The notes under the pieces are model-generated. The model made no database searches. It saw only the letters and a program-made list of their open reading frames with translations, and was not told where the DNA came from. From the NCBI RefSeq assembly GCF_023159225.1, contig NC_063161.1, positions 124,410,958 through 124,474,957 of the forward strand: a DNA stretch of 64,000 nucleotides, in the 5' to 3' direction. Source of the DNA: Perognathus longimembris pacificus. Lineage: Eukaryota; Chordata; Mammalia; Rodentia; Heteromyidae. Below are positions 24,507 through 36,530 of this stretch, in pieces. The translations under genes were made by a program, and so were the position numbers. Within the stretch, counting starts at the first letter, position 1, and the number at the start of each line of letters is the position of its first letter.

Positions 24507-24508
<2 letters not shown>

Positions 24509-24556
<48 letters not shown>
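24509..24556. repeat. (TA)n microsatellite
   Basis: About 24 uninterrupted TA units. Confidence 0.95.
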
Positions 24557-24561
<5 letters not shown>

Positions 24562-24562
<1 letters not shown>

Positions 24563-24660
24563 GAGAGCTAACTTCCATATATGACAAAATGCATGAGCCT
24601 TTTGTCTCTCTGGGCCTGAGTCCCTTCTTTTTTCATCAACATACTGTCATCACCTGACAA
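24562..24660 (-). mobile_element. Old L1 ORF2 fragment, minus strand
   Basis: CTAACTTCCATATATGACAA, then TTTTGTCTCTCTGGGCCTGA, is parallel to 47117-47170 (CTAACTTCCATATAGAAGAG, TTTGTCTTTCTGAGCCTGAT), which continues into a clear L1 ORF2 relic. Confidence 0.5.
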
Positions 24661-27600
24661 TGTTTTATTGGCCCATGGGATATTACTTTCCCTGTTAGAA
24701 TATGAGAATAGTTACTTAGTCTGTTTGGATTTGCAGCTTTAAAAGAGAGATGGGAACTAATAAACACTCATGAATATGTGTTGAATAAATATTATTTTAG
24801 ATTATTGAATCAAAATAAGTATGGTTAAAAGTGGTTTCAGTACAAGTACATTTTACCTTGTAGGATATATTCCATTGAATAGACAGAGCTTTAACTTAAT
24901 CTGATACCCCTCAAAAAAGCCATAGCTCCTTTTCAGGATAGTTAAAGTGACTAAATAGCACAGTGGAGTATTTGTAATTGAAAAATAACTTGGTGAATTT
25001 TGTTCATCTTGATTACAAGCATAGTTGAATTCTTCCCTTCCAGGTCCCTTCCTGAATAGTAAAACACTTCACTATTTCTCTCTGACAATGGGAAAATATC
25101 TTGTTTTCAGTATTTGTGATGTTATAGCCTAGACACGTTGCTCTTGATCCATGCTCAAAAAGTGTATACTTCATAAATTAAGTAACAAAGAGCCATTCCC
25201 CTATAGGGCCAATGGCACATTTTACAGTAATGAAGTAGCAATGCCTATAACCTGAATGCTTTTAATATGAATTCCAAATGTGTTCAATTTATAAGTATCA
25301 TCAATAAAGAATCTTTAAGCTTTTTATTATCAATAACATTTCTATTGTGTTGAAAATAAAATTGCAAATGCCTTACTGCTCCCTAGAAAACTATACTTTC
25401 TAGTGTACAGCTGTAAATTTTGTTTTTAAATGGCATGAAATGGAGGGAATTGGAGGAATACATGATGCTGCAGTGCAAAGCTGCTGTCCAGTGTCATGCT
25501 GTCCACAGTCACTGTGGTCTTTGCACTCTTCCACAGTCTATCCTTACCTACCCTGATTATAAAAGATGAAAGACACTAAGTAGTAATAATCCCATGTTTA
25601 AAAAGACCACAACATGTTTGCTCCTTGAAACTTGATTGTCATTCATGTACCTTTCATCTCAATACTTTTATAACTTAAAGTTAATTATTTAACTTTCATT
25701 GAAAACTGTTCTCTGGTTTTCCCTCTCTTCCTCCTTTCCTCCCTCCTTTCTTTCTTTTATTCTCCCTCCCTCCTTCCCTTTCTTCCTTCCTTTCTTCTTC
25801 TATCCTTCCCTACATTTTCCCTTCTTTGTCTTTCTTTCATGAATTATCAACAGAAAATAGTGGCTGGATAGAATATACACATAAAGTTTTATTGATAATT
25901 TTAAAATTAATAAAAGGGGAAGGCATTTTCCTCATGCTTTATTTTAAAGGTGTTTTCTAGTGTAGAGGAATAAAATTTATGTTTTCATGGAATGCTAACA
26001 TGTAATTGAAAAAGAATGGAGGGCTCATAATTCTGTGAAGAGTGACTAATTCAAAGACATTTTTTTATTTTGATCCACCTTTCCAAAATTGGTCACACTA
26101 TCCACATTTACTGTGATCTCTATGCTCTTCCACAATATCCATTTATATTATTGCACTCTGCATTCACTGACACTGCTGTTCAGAGAATGTTTAAATAAAT
26201 GTTGCCTGTATTCTCAGTTTCATAAATGCATACCCCTCATGTAGAACACATGTCTCTTCCCACATGTGGCTTTTCAGCACTGAAATCTCAGAAGCAGGGA
26301 TAGATAAAGCACAAACCTAGCAGTCCATCAAGCCCTCATGTAACCCAAAGCAGGCTCATGGGGTCTCCTATGCATATCCCCTTTGGGCAAGTCTTAGCTG
26401 TGCTGACATTGGGTTGGATCACTTTCCACCTCACCTTAAAGGGAGAAGTGCTTGTTCCCTGTGAGTTCTGCCCGAGGGTCATCGGAGGCATTGCTTTTAT
26501 TGCTTCTATCAGAGCTAACCCAGGTGTCCCAAAATCTTCGGGAAGAAGAAGGGTGTCAGTTAGCTCCACCTGGATGCAGGAAACTTTATTCCCTACCTTC
26601 TTCATCTTTCCCTTTTAGCCTTCCCCCTCAGTTTATTTCTGGGGTAAGGAAGTGAAACATCATCTATTTTTAAGTCTCCAATTCATGGTACACAGAACAT
26701 GGTGGACATTCTAAAATACTGAATGAAAGCATGGGCCAATTGAACCAGGTACAGATGGTTTGACAAGAAAAAGGATGTAGGGGTTCAACAGACGATGTGA
26801 CCCATCACCCTTTGAACTATGAGCAGTCTTTGGAAGATAGCATGTCTTTGGTGTTATCTTTCTGCCTCATAATTCACCAGCTGTTTCTCTGGATTTCAAG
26901 ATAGAGCAGATAGAGCATTGGTGTTGATTGGGCCCTGAGTTGGATTATTTTCCCCTTAGCAATGCTTTTCTTCCTGCCAGGGCTTCCTAAATGTCTTAGT
27001 CCTTCCAGTAACCAGCTCACTCCTCCAGGCATCTTGTGATGAACAGCATTACAGAAAGTAAAGATCATTGCTCCCTCCTTTGAAATTCCTGAAGCAATGT
27101 TGTTACAGTGAGAGACAATGCCATACAATATAGATTTAGAGATTTGTGTGTATGTGAAGCATTGTAAGTTAACAGTATGCTTCCAGTGATTTTTGCTTTG
27201 CATAAGAGTTTTTGATTGCATCTAGCATACAGTTCCATAGTGGCAGAATTCATGAATATTTTGCTTATAGAAGGAAGAAGAAAGCTAGCCTGCCTAAATA
27301 GCTTTTATTTTATAAGGTATTAGATTTGGTTTTCTTTTTCTTTTTCTCCTCAAGGGTTCAAAAAGAAATACCCACCTTACATTAAACAGCTGCTTTGAAA
27401 GTTTCTCTTTCCCTTTAAGTATTTTCACATTTACACACTGTGCTCCTATGATCTAATAAAATTAAGCTATCAGGAGGAAATCATCACATCAGAAAGGGCT
27501 GGGGAAGCATTGGAAAGCAGCAGACATCTCGCTACAAGTGCATCTCTCGGGAGTTTGCTCTGGGAAAGAAGCAGTGGGTGGAATTATGGAGCGCCTTGGT

Positions 27601-28616
27601 CTGTGAAGCTGATGCCTGCCTTCCCACACTTGTCTTCTTTACATAAGCATTTTCTTTTTAAGGCAGCCCAAGACAGCTTTGGGAGAGAAGCTGTCAGGCA
27701 TACAGGTCATATCTAAATATTCCAGGGAGGAGATAAAAATAAAGTGTCTGCCTCAGTGAATGACCTCCCAGTTTAAGATCTGAGCTGCTTTATGAAAGTG
27801 CTTTCATTTCCCACCTTCTTTCCCAGCGAACTCTGTTTCTGATCCACTTGTAAAGTTTAGCTTCCAGAAGGCAGAATACACTGCAGCCTAACAGCTAGAG
27901 CAGCAAGAAGACAAGGCCTTTCTTTCCAGGGGTTGTTTTATCTTAACTAAGAATGTGAAGGAGGTCAGCCATCCAGGGCCAACCACTGGCAGTTGGTACC
28001 CCAGTCTTTACTCCCCAGACAGATGTATTATTTTTCTACTTATGTTAAGCCCATTGTGTTCTCAAGGTGTGGCTAATTACTCCAAGGATAATGCCCAGGA
28101 GACCTTTTGGTAAATAATTCTCAAACGTTAAGGTGGACTGGACTTACCTAGGATATTGGGCTCAGAATAAAGACTGACAGATCCTACCTCATGCTGGTCA
28201 AATTAGAACCACGGTGCTATTTTGAGAAAGAAATGAAGCCTAATTCCTAAAATGTAACAAAGGATAAATAAGAAATTCCAAATATTTTAATTTGGCTATT
28301 CGCCATGGGACAGTCTGGAAAAGTTGACAAATCTAAACCTCAGTAGTCTTCTGTACACTCTCATTATCCTATCAACCTCTTTCTACCTAAGATTTCTTTT
28401 TGTTGTTTCTAATTATCCAAGGCTTATATTTTATTTCAGCTTGAAAATGCTATTCACCAGTCTCTCTCATGTGCAGTACAATAATGAGAATAACAGCCCA
28501 CCAATGTCACATGAGTGTTCACCAGTGGTAAAAAGACCTGAGAGATATAGCTGTAAAACAAGATAAGATGATCAATGACTCAGGTGACTTTGGTATAAAA
28601 CTAGGATAAGAAGTAC
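24661..28616. other. Mostly unique stretch, about 4 kb
   Basis: Contains a CCTT/CTTC polypyrimidine tract at 25720-25820. The part from 27480 to 28100 has higher GC and no repeat, but no reading frame or splice pattern I would trust. Overlapping frames at 26336-26655 on both strands have no recognisable domain. Confidence 0.4.
25720..25820 (+). repeat. Polypyrimidine tract
   Basis: C/T-only or nearly so for about 100 bases, built of CCTT, CTTT and CCTC units. Confidence 0.85.
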
Positions 28617-28625
28617 AAAACTTTT

Positions 28626-28824
28626 TTTTTGGCCAGGCCTGGGCCTTGGACTAAGGGCCTGAGCACTGTCCCTGGCTTCTTCCCGCTCAAGGCTAGCACT
28701 CTGCCACTTGAGCCACAGCGCCGCTTCTGGCCGTTTTCTGTATATGTGGTGCTGGGGAATCGAACCTAGGGCCTCGTGTATCCGAGGCAGGCACTCTTGC
28801 CACTAGGCTATATCCCCAGCCCCT
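28626..28824 (-). mobile_element. Young IDL-Geo-like SINE, minus strand
   Basis: Reverse complement of the 11413 and 51031 copies, with about three differences from 51031 over about 190 bases. The T-rich left edge is the reversed tail. AAAACTTTT occurs at 28617-28625 and 28825-28833 as the likely duplication, although its T end merges with the tail. A and B boxes are intact on the minus strand. Confidence 0.92.
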
Positions 28825-28989
28825 AAAACTTTTAACATCATTTTGTGTCCCCAGAAGACAGTTGGTATTGGATAGATTTTTATAGTTGAATTTCTCTGTA
28901 GATTCAATTGACTGAACCACCTTTGAACACAGAAATACAAACCCTCTACTCTTTGGTTTTCTCTGGCCATTAATGGGATATGCTTTTCC

Positions 28990-29105
28990 AAGATTTACAA
29001 AATGAGGGAGGAATTAACAAGTTGGATGAGAAATGTACTTGCCTTTCATATGAAACTTTAATGCCTCTGTACCCCACTTTGACAATAAAGAAGAAGAAGA
29101 AGATT
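28990..29105 (+). mobile_element. L1 3' end, plus strand, about 110 bp
   Basis: AAATGAGGGAGGAATTAACA, AGTTGGATGAGAAATGTACT and CCTTTCATATGAAACTTTAA, then TTGACAATAAAGAAGAAGAA. Typical 5'-truncated terminal module with a GAA-rich tail. Confidence 0.8.
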
Positions 29106-30137
29106 TACAGAATAGTAGAATGAAAAGTCTTGAATAAGTTGTCACCAAGATAATAATGATGACCAGACGAATCATGAGCCTTGATTCCTGCAGGTATTTA
29201 TTTAAAAAAAAAACATTTCCACATCTGACATAACTGAAGAAACCTCTTTCTTTTCCCTTTCCTCCTTTCCACTATCTTTTGTATTCTTTCTCTTTTGCAT
29301 AGACGTTTCAACTCTAATAAGGTACAAAAATAATGGTGCAGAGTTATTTATAATCAAAGGTGTTTGCCTCATGTCTAGTGGCTATTACAATAGTTCTTGC
29401 CACAGATAATTCTTTTTGTAGGAGTAATAGGATAATACTTGCAATGCACATAGATGAAAGAGCCTACAGCAGGGCTTAGTAAATAGCCACTATATTAACA
29501 ATACATGCACAGCATGTGAAATGGGCTTTGGTATGTTTTCAGTGTTTAGGTCAACCACTTCAAGTCTCCATTTCAAATGGAAATTGCTGAGAGATAATGG
29601 CAGACCATTCCAAAGATAAATAATACACTCTAGTCAGTAATTTCAAACTGTATAAAGTGGCATTGTTACATTTTTCTTATTAGGGATACTACTAGCATGT
29701 TCAGACTGTTTAAGATCCATTGAAAAAAATTAGGTAAGTATTCCATCCAGAAGATAATACTAATAGAAGAAGACCAACATGTTGAGGAGGACATCTTCAA
29801 CTAGGTATCACACTAATATGCTTAAGGTTCTCCTTTTGAGTTACTCTTTTGATTTAAAACAATTACATGTTCCTAGTGAAGGCAAAGGCACCTGCATTTC
29901 TCATTCCTGAAAAATGCCAGCTATTTGTTATCCATTATAAATGAGGTTTCACGTTTTGTAACAGGTTATTAAGGCAAAAATACAAATGTTAGTCTATAAT
30001 AGAGAATAATAATAAGTTATCAAAGAAATTTTTCTCTCAAATATGCACATTACATTTATTATGCTTACTCTCTTTCTACAGTAGTATTAACAGTAGTATC
30101 AACAGGACAATTTATCAGAAAACATTCTTTAGAAAAA
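29106..30137. other. Unique AT-rich stretch
   Basis: No gene or repeat recognised. Confidence 0.4.
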
Positions 30138-30147
30138 GGTTCAACAG

Positions 30148-30332
30148 TGGGAATGTGGCCTAGTGGTAGAGTGCTTGCCTAGTATGCAGGAAGCCCTAAG
30201 TTCGATTCCTTATCATCACATGCACGGAATAAAGCCCGAAGTGGTGCTGTGGCTCAAGTGGTAGAGTGCTAGCCTTGAGAAAAAAAGAAGCCAGAGACAG
30301 TGCTCAGATCTTGAGTTCAAGCCCCAGGTCAA
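30148..30332 (+). mobile_element. Older IDL-Geo-like SINE (body)
   Basis: Starts TGGGAATGTGGCCTAGTGGT. It has AGAGTGCTTGCCTAGTATGC, B box GTTCGATTCC and second monomer GTGCTGTGGCTCAAGTGGTA. The TAGTGGTAGAGTGCTTGCCTA form is the ancestral ID-like state, shared with the copy at 62038. GGTTCAACAG (10 bp) is duplicated at 30138-30147 and 30685-30694, so the GGA tract that follows is inside the insertion. Confidence 0.9.
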
Positions 30333-30684
30333 GAAGGAGGAGGAGGAGGAGGAGGAAGAGGAGGAGGAGGAGGAGGAGGGGGGGGGAGGAGGAGGAGGGG
30401 GGAGGAGGGGGAGGAGGGGGAGGAGGAAAAAGAGGAGGAGGAGGAGGAGGAGGAAGATGAGGAAGAGGAGGGGGAGGAGGAGGATGAGGGGGAAGAAAAA
30501 GAGGAGGAGGAGGAGGAAGAAGATGAGGAAGAGGAAGAGGAAGATGAGGAAGAGGTGGAGGAAGAAGAGGAGGAAGAGGAGGAGGAGGAGGAGGAGGAGG
30601 AGGAGGAAGAGGAAGAGGGGAGGGGGAGGAGGAGGAGGATAAGGAGGAGGAGTGGAGTGGGGGGAGGAAGAGGAGGAGGAAGGT
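30333..30684 (+). repeat. (GGA)n-rich polypurine tract, expanded SINE tail
   Basis: About 350 bases of G and A with almost no pyrimidine (a few T in GATGAG units), built of GGA, GGAA and GGGGGA units. It lies between the SINE body and the 3' target duplication at 30685-30694, the position of the original A-rich tail. Both strands show long open frames here (poly-Ser, poly-Leu, poly-Glu, poly-Arg) that reflect composition only. Confidence 0.95.
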
Positions 30685-30694
30685 GGTTCAACAG

Positions 30695-31984
30695 CAAAGT
30701 ATCCCACTCTGTTATCAACTTATTTGAGTATCTATTTCCTATTGCTGTCAATCTCCCCAAGCCTAGACATTTCCACATCTGCCATCTACTTGTATGCAAA
30801 AGCAACTGAGGAATACTCCCTGTCTGTATTTTTCACATTGGTCCATCTCATTCCATCTCCTTATCACCTACCACTGTAGCATAATCTGCTTTATTTTTTA
30901 ACCTCACATACTACAATACCATCAAAACTAGTTCAGTCGTGTGCTCTCTGACTCTACAACAATCCATTCTCCTTATTGCCACTCAAATGATTTCTTGAAT
31001 TGCAATCCAGATCTGAAACTTTTATGCAATTTTTCCTACATATTTTATTTACATCAATTATTTATACAAGGGGCTTCATTTTGACACACGCCTACATGCA
31101 TATAGCATACCTTGATCAGGTTCCCTCCATCCATATCTCTTCCTATCTCCCTCTTTCCTCCCAAACAAATCTCAACACACTTTATCCTTCTGTTTCCACA
31201 CATGTGATATCATTTGATCACAGTGGCCATCCTTTATTCTCTCTGTTTGTTCTCTCCACTCCTACTAGTACATAGAGCCCAGATAGGATCTGTTTTACAT
31301 TCTTGCCATTTGGTTTTTGGTGTATCCAAATGCTTCAAATGGACTTTGCCAAGAATTTTATTCATGCACCTTCAGTACTTTAACCAGATTGACTAATTAA
31401 GTTATATATTTTTAATAAATTAAGGTATATATTTTGAATAAATATTCAGATTTAAATTTTAGTATCATCAGATAGAAAACTAAGATTTGGACATTTATAA
31501 ATATTGGATGTCTTGCTGGACCCCAAAGATACTATCTTCATTACATGATTACACTGTGAATACCTCATGCTTGTTTGGAATCTATACAGTAAATTCCTGT
31601 TATATATGTTATGGCACATATTCACCTAACTTTCTATTCTCAAATGAATTTAGAACAAGTATATAGAGGCTTTCAACACAATTTAGTGGGTTTTTTTACA
31701 GTATACTTTAAAGATTGTCCTCCTGGTAGCATGAGTGAAATGCTTCCGTTCTCTGAGTCTTTTCCTTCTGTTAAATGGAGTTAATCACAACATAACAAAC
31801 TTGTGAGAATTTAATAAAATTATATACATAAAGTATGCTATGGCATAATACACAGAGCATAGGGCTTTGTTTCCATTTCCAGTTTTTCTTTCCTTTACCT
31901 TCTTTACTAATATGACTTTTAAAAGAAGAAAGTATATTTCCTCTAGTTCCCACTCAGAAAGACAGACTGTTTTTGTGCCAGAAA
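30695..31984. other. Unique AT-rich stretch
   Basis: No gene or repeat recognised. Confidence 0.4.
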
Positions 31985-32135
31985 GGGTGTGAAGATCATT
32001 GAGTTCAACATCTTCATTTTACAAATGAGAAATCTATGGTCCCAAGTCACAAAGCTAGTTAGTCAGACAGTGGAGATCACAAGAAAGGACATCTGAATCT
32101 TATGCTCCTTCATTTTGTATTATGCCATACTAATT
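31985..32135 (-). repeat. MIR, minus strand
   Basis: CTTCATTTTACAAATGAGAA, CCCAAGTCACAAAGCTAGTT and GGACATCTGAATCTTATGCT follow the reversed MIR core order. Confidence 0.6.
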
Positions 32136-32139
32136 TGAG

Positions 32140-32144
32140 TTCTC

Positions 32145-32208
<64 letters not shown>

Positions 32209-32218
32209 TCTCTCTCTC
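32140..32218. repeat. (TC)n microsatellite, about 79 bp
   Basis: TC repeat interrupted only by two TG units; it lies between two MIR copies of opposite orientation. Confidence 0.95.
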
Positions 32219-32364
32219 AGCTTAAAGCTAATGACCTCCAGATTCAGAAGTGCATTTAAGGCTGGATTCACTTCATGATTTTCAGAAAAAGCTGTTCTAG
32301 TTTCAAATGGATTATACCAAAGAGTTCAGGGTTGAAAGGAAAAAGATCTAAGCATGATTCTTGA

Positions 32365-32545
32365 ATTTGCTCTGTATTCGCTCAATAACCTTGGGCTAGT
32401 CACTTAATTTCTTTGAGCTTCAGTAACCTCATTTGTTAAATGGGAAATGTAACACCTATCTCAAATGGTTACCGGGAGGATTATAGATGAGATAAACTAT
32501 GAATGCAAAGAGCCAAATTAGAATAGTGCTGAGCACAAGGAAGTC
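32365..32545 (+). repeat. MIR, plus strand
   Basis: ATAACCTTGGGCTAGTCACT, TTCTTTGAGCTTCAGTAACC, TCATTTGTTAAATGGGAAAT, GAGGATTATAGATGAGATAA and AATAGTGCTGAGCACAAG match the MIR consensus in order. The clearest MIR of the window. Confidence 0.8.
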
Positions 32546-34069
32546 TGTAGAACGTTACCTTCCTTTCCCTCTCCCAGAGTCTGCAGAATTGAGCTCCAAA
32601 ATAACCATAACATCATCATACTTTGGAAGGTTTCACATTAGATCACCAAGTCAAGGTGTAAGGAGAGATAAAGGGGGCCCATGCAGGCGTGATTGCTAAT
32701 AGAATTCAAAATATCAGTTTAAGTTTATTTTCAACGTTAAACAGAAATTCAGGCACTTTAAAGTATCTTTGAAATAAACTGGCTTTCTTCTACTTCCATT
32801 TCTGTTGAAAAATCACATATAAATTCCTCTTTCTTGATAAGGAGAGGAAAAAGAGAACTATCAGCAGGAAAATTTTTACCTATGATTGATGCTTCCAGTC
32901 AGCTTAAAAGAGCAAGTACCTCAGATGTAAAAATTCTGACACATCACTTTCTGACAAAACTACATGAAACAGCCACAAGTTTAATCTATTAACTCAACCC
33001 TGCAAAATGACCAAATTAAGTCTTTGATATTAACATTCTTCAACTAGTTCCTTTCGCCTTCAGTTTTCCCACACAGGACTCTCCACACTCACCATGGCTA
33101 CCTTCTCACACACACCACAACTCACTGAGGTAGGATTGTATATTACTATGCTTCTGAGACTAGCAGGATGCATGGATAGTGGGCAGGTTTACTTCACATA
33201 CAGCAGATTATGGTGCAACATTATGTTGTGCAATCACAAGAAAACAGAACTGAGAAAAAGGTAAGTAATGGTATTGCTTTTCTCCAAGATCCTCAGTGAA
33301 CTCTCTATCTTGAGAGTCTCCTTCTAGCTTCTCAGACTACTTTCTTCTTATTAGTAGTAAGAGCCAAAGTATGCAAAGGAGAATTATAAACCCATTCCAA
33401 ACCCATTCCATGGCTGAGAAAAGTAAGGCTCAAGACAATGGATTTGAGAAAATCTCCTTGAAATAATCAATGTGTTATATGGAGAACTTTAAAAAGAAGA
33501 AAATAATACCAATATAGTTTTGACTACTAGAGGAAGCCAGTACCCCTGATAGATTCTTTGTATATTGTTTTTTTAAGTTTAACTTCGACTTGTGGAAATT
33601 ATTAAATACTTTGATGTGCCAATATCAGAAAACTAAAGAAAGAAAGAGCAAGAGTCTGTGCAACCTTACAGAGGTAGAGAAGAAAAAGAAATTGAACCCA
33701 ATTTTCTGAATCCAGCCATTTTTCTCTCACTATATAAAATGTCTTCCATGTGGAAAATGGAAAGGTCACCTGACATTTCCTTTAATCTTACTTTCTGCAA
33801 AACTCCTATAGTTCTGCCCCCAGTTCTTTCTTAAGATGAGGAACAGCGGATAAAAAAAAATACAAAAGGTGTATTATTAAGCAAGTGAATATTCTATTTA
33901 GGTGATAATGTATAAGAAAAAGATTTCAACTTCTCATGAACTAATTTACAGTGTACTTTTAGAATGTCACATGCACAGAATCTTCATTGTAAAATTATTG
34001 TAAAGCTCAGGTATAGTGTTGCATTTGGGGCACAGCTGCTCCAAGAAAAGTTTCCACTAAGAGTATTGC
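32546..34069. other. Unique stretch
   Basis: Small direct repeat of ACCCATTCCA (33392-33411); otherwise nothing recognised. Confidence 0.4.
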
Positions 34070-34165
34070 TTTGTTTTTGTTTTTGCTGTGCTGGAATCAA
34101 ACCTAGGACCTTGAACATGCTAGGCAATTGTCCATTTGGAGTTTTAGTGGCTTAGTGCAGGGTAT
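34070..34165 (-). repeat. ID-like monomer, minus strand
   Basis: GCTGTGCTGGAATCAAACCT, AGGACCTTGAACATGCTAGG, CAATTGTCC and TTTAGTGGCTTAG are the reverse of an ID monomer. Single monomer, T-rich reversed tail, diverged. A similar copy is at 56686. Confidence 0.65.
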
Positions 34166-34171
34166 ATCCAA

Positions 34172-34405
34172 CATAAGAAAGTCAAAATCGAGAGACAAAG
34201 GATAAGAAGACAAATGATGATTCCAAATGCAATACTTACAAAACCATTTGGTATAAACCAACTGTACAACTCATGGGGGTGGGGGAAGAGGAAAGGGGAA
34301 GGGGAGGGGGGGAAATGAGGGAGGAGGTAACAAGTTGTACAAGAAATGCACTCACTGCCTTATGTATGAAACTGTAACTTTGACAATAAATAAGTAATTT
34401 TAAAA
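34172..34405 (+). mobile_element. L1 3' UTR, plus strand
   Basis: AAAATCGAGAGACAAAGGAT, then AATACTTACAAAACCATTTG, a G-rich polypurine tract (34275-34325), ACAAGTTGTACAAGAAATGC and the terminal module with AACTGTAACTTTGACAATAA. 5'-truncated inside the 3' UTR. Confidence 0.85.
34275..34312 (+). other. G-quadruplex motif in the L1 3' UTR
   Basis: Five G-runs of 4-7 bases (34275-34279, 34281-34285, 34295-34298, 34301-34304, 34306-34312) with loops of 1-9 bases satisfy the standard G4 pattern. Confidence 0.8.
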
Positions 34406-35189
34406 AACAAACATTATTTCATTCACATTTGTCTCTAATTTAAAATTTCAGAAAAGCAAGTTGGTAAGAAAAGTGTCTGGATGTTTTGTGGATTTGAATG
34501 TTTTTTCCTAAGTGAAAATCTTGACCTCTCTGACCCTTCTTATAGCACATTCTTCAGTATTTGGCATCACCTTTGAACATTAGGGGGGAAAAAAGTCTCA
34601 ATATCAAGAGAAGGAGAGTCAATCAAGTTGCAGAACTTTGACGAGTAAAGGTCCTGGCAAGAGGGTCACAGTCTTATGTAGTAGATTAATAAGAATAGGT
34701 AATTCAAGGCAAGGAAAGGGGGGAGCAAGTAATATTAGTTGGATGGAATATATGAAAAGAAAGAGGAAAGCACAAAAAAGTCCAGGAGATATGAAGACAA
34801 ATGCACTTAGCATTTTGCAGAATAATCGAATACTAGGAGTATCCATTGAATTCCACTCCTTATATACTAGCTGTCTTTAAAAACCTATCATTTTTTCCTT
34901 ATCCATCCATGCATTAATAGGTACCTAAGCTGATTTCATAACTTGCCTACTGTGAATAGTGCTATGATAGGAATGGGGGTAAAAGTGTGTCTATCAAAAG
35001 TTGAGTCTGATCTTTTAAATATATACCTAAAAGCTGGATTATATAATATTTCCATTTTAAGTTTATAAGGAAGTTTTAAATAACCCAAAACTGCACCAAA
35101 AAAGGACCTGAAAGTAAAATAGTACTAATTGGAATGTGGAATAGGAAAAGAAAGAAGGGGAAAAAGGGTAAGAGAGTAGGTCAATGTAA

Positions 35190-35228
<39 letters not shown>

Positions 35229-35767
35229 AGTAGTAGGTGCTAATAAAATACACCATTCACTTCTGTTGCTCATATTTTGAATGTCCTCATTTTTTCTCCT
35301 GTTCCTTCAGTGTCAGCTGGCTAAGAGCAAATATGTGTTTTTGAGCCAATCTGGAAGCCAAATATACACAGTAGAAAGAAATCAATAGTTTAGTCCTTTT
35401 TATTCTAAATCTTTACCAAAATGTTTCCAAATTTAAAATGTTAGAAATAAATATAAAAGTTCCAAAAAATTTAACCAAAAGTAGTTCTTGCCACTAACAT
35501 TAAATGATAAAACTTTCTGTGTTTGAGTCTGGTGGCCTTAATAATGACAAGATTACAATCATAGCTAACCTCCAACTCATCCCTGCAAACTAGCATAAGT
35601 GACCAGGAGATCTTCTCTGGTACTCAGTATGAATCATTCTATGTACTTTGACTAATCTCTTCAGACCTTCTCACTCTATGGCTGTGGGATAAACACACAG
35701 AAACTCTTAAGATACTCAGGATAAATCTAGCTCATCTCTTCATGCTGTCCTCCTTTATTCTAGTTTT
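34406..35767. other. Unique stretch with (GT)n
   Basis: (GT)n at 35193-35226; no other repeat or gene recognised. The 34619-34880 frames on both strands have no domain. Confidence 0.4.
35193..35226. repeat. (GT)n microsatellite
   Basis: 17 GT units. Confidence 0.95.
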
Positions 35768-36530
35768 CTCTGTTAGGTTAGTCATAGCAGAAGATCACAA
35801 TAGCCCAATAGCTATGCCTGTATGAACACATAAGATGATGCTAAGTGAGATGAACTCCACCTTATGGAAACAAGTGATATATCATTGTTGTAATTATTTT
35901 CAATATGCCAGGTGAAACCGTACCCTTTTTTTCTTCTCTTGTATTTCTTTCCCGTGGTTTTACCCCTGCTATCACTGTATCAGACCTTAGTACCCTGGAT
36001 TCTGTATATACGTGTATTAGAACTACGAAAGGGAAAGAGAAAACCAAAATCGAGAGACAAAGGATAAAAAGACAAACCATTCCAAAAGCAATACATACGA
36101 AACCAAACTGTAAACCAATTGGAGAACTCATGGGGGAGAGGGGAAAAGGAAATGGGGAGGGAGAAGATGGGGGAAAATGAGGGAGGTGGTAACAAGTTGG
36201 ATAAGAAATGTACTCACTGCTTTACATAAGAAACTGCAACCCCTCTGTACTTTATTTATTTTTTAATTTTTTTTTTTTTTTTTTTTTTTTTTTTGCCAGT
36301 CTTGGGCCGTGGACTCAGGGCCTGAGCACTGTCCCTGGCTTCTCTTTGCTCCAGGCTAGCACTCTGCCACTTGAGTCACAGCGCCACTTCTGGCCATTTT
36401 CTGTATATGTGGTGCTGGGGAATCGAACCCAGGGCTTCAAGTATAGGAGGCAAGCGCTCTTGCCACTAGGCCATATCCCCAGCCCCCCCCCCCCTGTACT
36501 TCACTTTGGCAATAAAGAAAAAAAATAGGC
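35768..36530 (+). mobile_element. L1 3' UTR interrupted by a SINE
   Basis: Starts at GGTTAGTCATAGCAGAAGAT just after the ORF2 stop position seen in the 43298 copy. It keeps the full 3' UTR including AAGATGATGCTAAGTGAGAT, TTACCCCTGCTATCACTGTA, CGAGAGACAAAGGATAAAAA and the polypurine tract at 36131-36184. The terminal CCCCTCTGTACTT block is split by the SINE and resumes at 36494 with CTGTACTTCACTTTGGCAAT and AAAGAAAAAAAAT. Confidence 0.88.
36253..36493 (-). mobile_element. IDL-Geo-like SINE inserted in the L1 3' end
   Basis: Minus-strand SINE with a long T-rich tail at left (36270-36294) and the head at right, ending CCCCAGCC. CTGTACTT is duplicated at 36245-36252 and 36494-36501. A C12 run (36483-36494) lies at the SINE head, where other copies have only GGGG. 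Middle subfamily (reversed CTTCAAGTATAGGAGGCAAG). Confidence 0.9.

Noticed and set aside
26336..26655. Three overlapping frames of 67-89 codons on both strands
   Set aside because: Overlap on both strands suggests a local lack of stops from higher GC and not coding.
30216..30809. Long open frames of poly-Ser/Leu/Pro (minus) and poly-Arg/Glu/Gly (plus)
   Set aside because: They are produced by the GGA polypurine SINE tail; no start context, domain or splice structure.
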